A stretch of DNA of 57,383 nucleotides from Candidatus Altimarinota bacterium (GTDB lineage: Bacteria > Patescibacteriota > Gracilibacteria > BD1-5 > UBA6164), in assembly GCA_943356435.1 (NCBI GenBank), contig CALREY010000010.1:1-57383 (forward strand). Reading direction: 5' to 3'. Position numbers and translations under genes: made by a program. Below the pieces are notes generated by a model. That model did no database searches, had not been told where the DNA came from, and saw nothing but the letters and a program-made list of their open reading frames with translations. Below, in pieces: positions 54,792 to 57,383 of the stretch. The stretch's first letter is position 1, and every line of letters starts with the position of its first letter.

Positions 54792-55640
54792 TTATTCAGT
54801 AATTTTTAATTTTATATTATTGTAATTATCTTCTATGCTTTCTATTGTAATATTATTATCTAGTTCATATTGTTTAGCCCATACATTAAAATAGAAAAAC
54901 ATGTATTGCATAACCATTATAAATCATTTTTTTCATGATTTATATCATCATTCTACAAAATAGAATTTAATAAAAAAATATATTATTTTCAGAATTGTTT
55001 TTGGTAATGATGATTTAATTCAAGAATTAAATAACATTTGTGATTCAATATTTGAGTATCTATTATGAGCTAATTCAAATTTTCATACATTATAAACCGA
55101 TAAATGATGAATATAATAATCCTTTTCTCTAGGTAATTTATATATACTACTTCATTCTATTTTTAAATTTGAATGAATTAATCATTCAATTTTTATACAT
55201 TTAATTTTAAATACAACATTAAATCACTTCCAATTATTTTTTCAGAATCATCAAAAAAATGTTAGAAAATTAAGATTTTCTAATCAATAATGATAGTTAT
55301 ATTGGATTGTATCTATACAGTCAACTATATTTTCATTCGTAATTTCTGAAATTTTATTCAATAATGCTTTTGGCCATGCCCAATCACAGAATGACCAAGT
55401 CATATATTCAGTAAAAACATTTAATTTAACGAACTCTAATTCTTCTTTGGTTTCTACATATCATGGATTTTTATATTGAGCTACTCTAGCTCATAATTCT
55501 TCAGCAATATTTTTAGTATTATCAGTACTAAAATTATCTATTATTAATATTTCTCAAAATCATTTTAGATTTTCGATAACTCATCTAATCCTTTTTTCTT
55601 CATTAAATGAAAATATTACGAATGTTAAATTATTTTTCAT
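54792..55640 (-). CDS. Family 2 glycosyltransferase (WaaE/KdtX-like)
   Basis: 282 residues. VIFSFNEEKRIRGVIENL (about 8-25), ILIIDNFSTDNTKNIAEELGARV (about 32-54), a region with two DxD-like Asp, and a later HHLSVYNVGKFELAHNRYSN segment as in LPS core transferases of the WaaE group. A C-terminal hydrophobic stretch (KTILKIIYFFIKFYFV) suggests membrane attachment. Overlaps the upstream gene by 11 bases. Confidence 0.85.
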
Positions 55641-56439
55641 ATTTTTTAATTATTTTTAATATTACATAATATATTCATATTATATTTAGAAATTTAATCA
55701 AGTAATATAATAAAAATATTTTGAAATATGCATTTAAATTATATTTATATCATTTGAATTTATTAAAAATATAAATTTTCATCTTTTTATCTATTATTCA
55801 TGGTATTGAATTAATAGATTGTCATTCATGTAATCTATATATAACTGTATTATAATCAATGTATGTAATTTTTTTATTAATTACATAGTTTACATTAAAA
55901 TCATAATCAGTATATAATCATGCATTTAAGTCATATTTACATCAATAATCTTTATATAATGTTCATCAAAATCATATATTATGTTCATAAAATATTTTTT
56001 TCGAATTTGTTAAGCAAGATTTATATTCTTTTATTCATTTATCTGATAATAGTGAATTATTTCCATATGCTAAATCATAGTTATTTATTTTTATTCATTC
56101 ATATAAACTTATTAAACTTTTATCATCAAAAAATATATCGTCATCAGATAAAAATATGAAATAATATCACTTTTTCAATTCTAATAATTTATTAAAATTA
56201 TTTATTGGTCAAATATTAGGTGTATTTTTATTATAAATAATTATTTTATTTTTATTGTTTAATTTATATTCATTGATAAAATTTTCTGTAATATTATTAT
56301 CAGAATTATCAGAAACTATAATTTCTATTTCATTTTCTAAAAATCATTTTTGTATTAATACACTATCTAAACATTCTTTTAAATAAGTAACTCTATTGTA
56401 TGTTGGTATTAGTATTGAAATTAATATTTCATTTTTCAT
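55630..56439 (-). CDS. Family 2 glycosyltransferase
   Basis: 269 residues. ISILIPTYNRVTYLKECLDSVL (about 7-28), IIVSDNSDNN, GYYFIFLSDDDIFFDD (metal site, about 90) and GFGGTLYKDYGCKYDLN fit the GT-A family. It overlaps the gene upstream by 47 bases and the one downstream by 11, an unusually tight packing that suggests translational coupling. Confidence 0.88.
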
Positions 56440-57383
56440 GTATTTCTTTCATAATATTAAATAGATCCAATGCAGTTTTTTCTGGATTATAATTTTTTAT
56501 CACATGATTGTATCAATTAATTGATATTTGTTCTAGTAATTCTGGATTATTTTGATAATATATTACTTTATTTTTAAAATCGATTATATCGTATTGTTTA
56601 TATTTTATACAATTTATTCAGTCTATTAATCATATTTCATCATAACAAGGGTTATCACTAGCTACAAAAACTGATCAACATGCCATTCATTCATATGTTT
56701 TTACAGAAGGAAAATTCATGATACTTTCACATGTAGTAAACATTTTATATTCATTATATTTATCGACTATATTATAATTCCAATTTTTTCAATTATTTAT
56801 AAGAAGACTATCTATTTCATTTGACAATAATTCTTCATTTTCAACTAACATATTTCTAAATTTATGAAAGTATACTTCATTTTTTTTGTTAAAATATTCT
56901 TTAGCATCATCTAATTCTCAATTAATAACATTATTATCATTAATAAAATTTACAGCTCATAGAGCAACACATTTATTAATTCTTGATTTAAAATTATTAA
57001 TATTTTTAAATCTATTAGCAAAACTAAATGGTACAGATATGCATTTGTTGATGTAATTTTTATATATAGATTTAAAATAATCATCATAAATTCAATGATT
57101 ATTGTATCATAATACATAATCTATTTCATTTTTTACTAAATTATTATAGGCATTTTTTGTATATACAAAATAATCCATTATATGTACAAATTTCAATCAT
57201 TTATAATCTAAAGGTGGGCATAAAAAATCATAATCAGGTCTTCAATTGAATGATATTAGTATATCAGAATGCTTATTTAAAGTTTTAATAGAAAAAATCC
57301 ATTTAAATTTAAATATATTAATTTTATTTTTAATTATCCATATTATTAAAATTTTATATCCATTAAAATCTAAATTATATATA
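56393..57383 (-). CDS. Glycosyltransferase, GT4/CgeB-like (partial, 5' end outside window)
   Basis: 329 residues are visible. The C-terminal half has MNFPSVKTYEGMACGSVFVASDNPCYDEIGLIDGINCIKY, which is the donor-site pattern of group 1 transferases (E-GMACG) as in CgeB/DUF3880 proteins, followed by YYQNNPELLEQISINGYNHVIKNYN. The N-terminal part visible has SDILISFNGRPDYDF and LGYNNHGIYDDYF. It begins beyond the right edge and continues the minus-strand glycan operon. Confidence 0.78.

Overview
The window reads sensibly only if TGA is translated as glycine (genetic code 25). Dozens of genes that look broken at TGA become full-length conserved proteins, and TGA falls exactly where invariant glycines are expected: the Walker A glycines of RecG, the ABC ATPase, PPK2 and the OLD nuclease, the HIGN signature of TrpRS, the GxGxxG of GpsA, the GATase nucleophile elbow and the prepilin cleavage site. 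Together with very low GC and small operons, this points to a Candidate Phyla Radiation bacterium of the Gracilibacteria/Absconditabacteria (BD1-5/SR1) type. I cannot tell the two apart from this sequence.

Layout. 1-2.4 kb: end of a surface protein and a large prepilin-like protein. 2.4-5.2 kb: a threonine leader peptide with terminator/antiterminator, a small inverted-repeat element carrying a DUF559 nuclease gene, then thrS. 5.2-9 kb: PPK2-type kinase, HD-domain protein, HI0933-type flavoprotein. 9-9.5 kb: second DUF559 element. 9.5-11.4 kb: ABC exporter pair. 11.4-12.7 kb: three small uncharacterised genes (minus strand). 12.8-17.7 kb: trpS and a 1292-residue beta-CASP metallo-beta-lactamase protein. 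17.8-19.9 kb: a tryptophan leader/attenuator and a fused anthranilate synthase. 20-21.5 kb: OLD-family ATPase/TOPRIM nuclease. 21.6-24.4 kb: small genes, SIS protein, and a Sua5/RsmG pair. 24.6-31.3 kb: small tail-anchored protein, recG, methyltransferase, DUF2304-GT2 fusion, and a lamin-tail/SNase/PKD surface nuclease gene with an in-frame TAA. 31.4-32.3 kb: gpsA. 32.4-57.4 kb: almost entirely cell-surface glycan biosynthesis (membrane glycosyltransferases, GT2/GT4/GT14 enzymes, Wzx flippase, pyruvyl transferase, GalE), interrupted by an AAA+ ATPase and a fibrinogen-like surface protein.

The most striking content is (i) two candidate transcription attenuators, with a Thr-rich leader before thrS and a two-Trp leader before a TrpE/TrpG fusion; (ii) a pair of about 475-bp elements with long inverted termini that encode DUF559 nucleases using TGA codons; one has landed between the Thr attenuator and thrS, and related GC-rich palindromes sit in frame inside thrS and the flavoprotein gene; and (iii) the giant beta-CASP protein with an internal insertion and a long lysine-rich coiled coil. 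No rRNA, tRNA or CRISPR array was recognised. Every gap longer than about 150 bases is covered by a listed regulatory element, repeat or intergenic entry.
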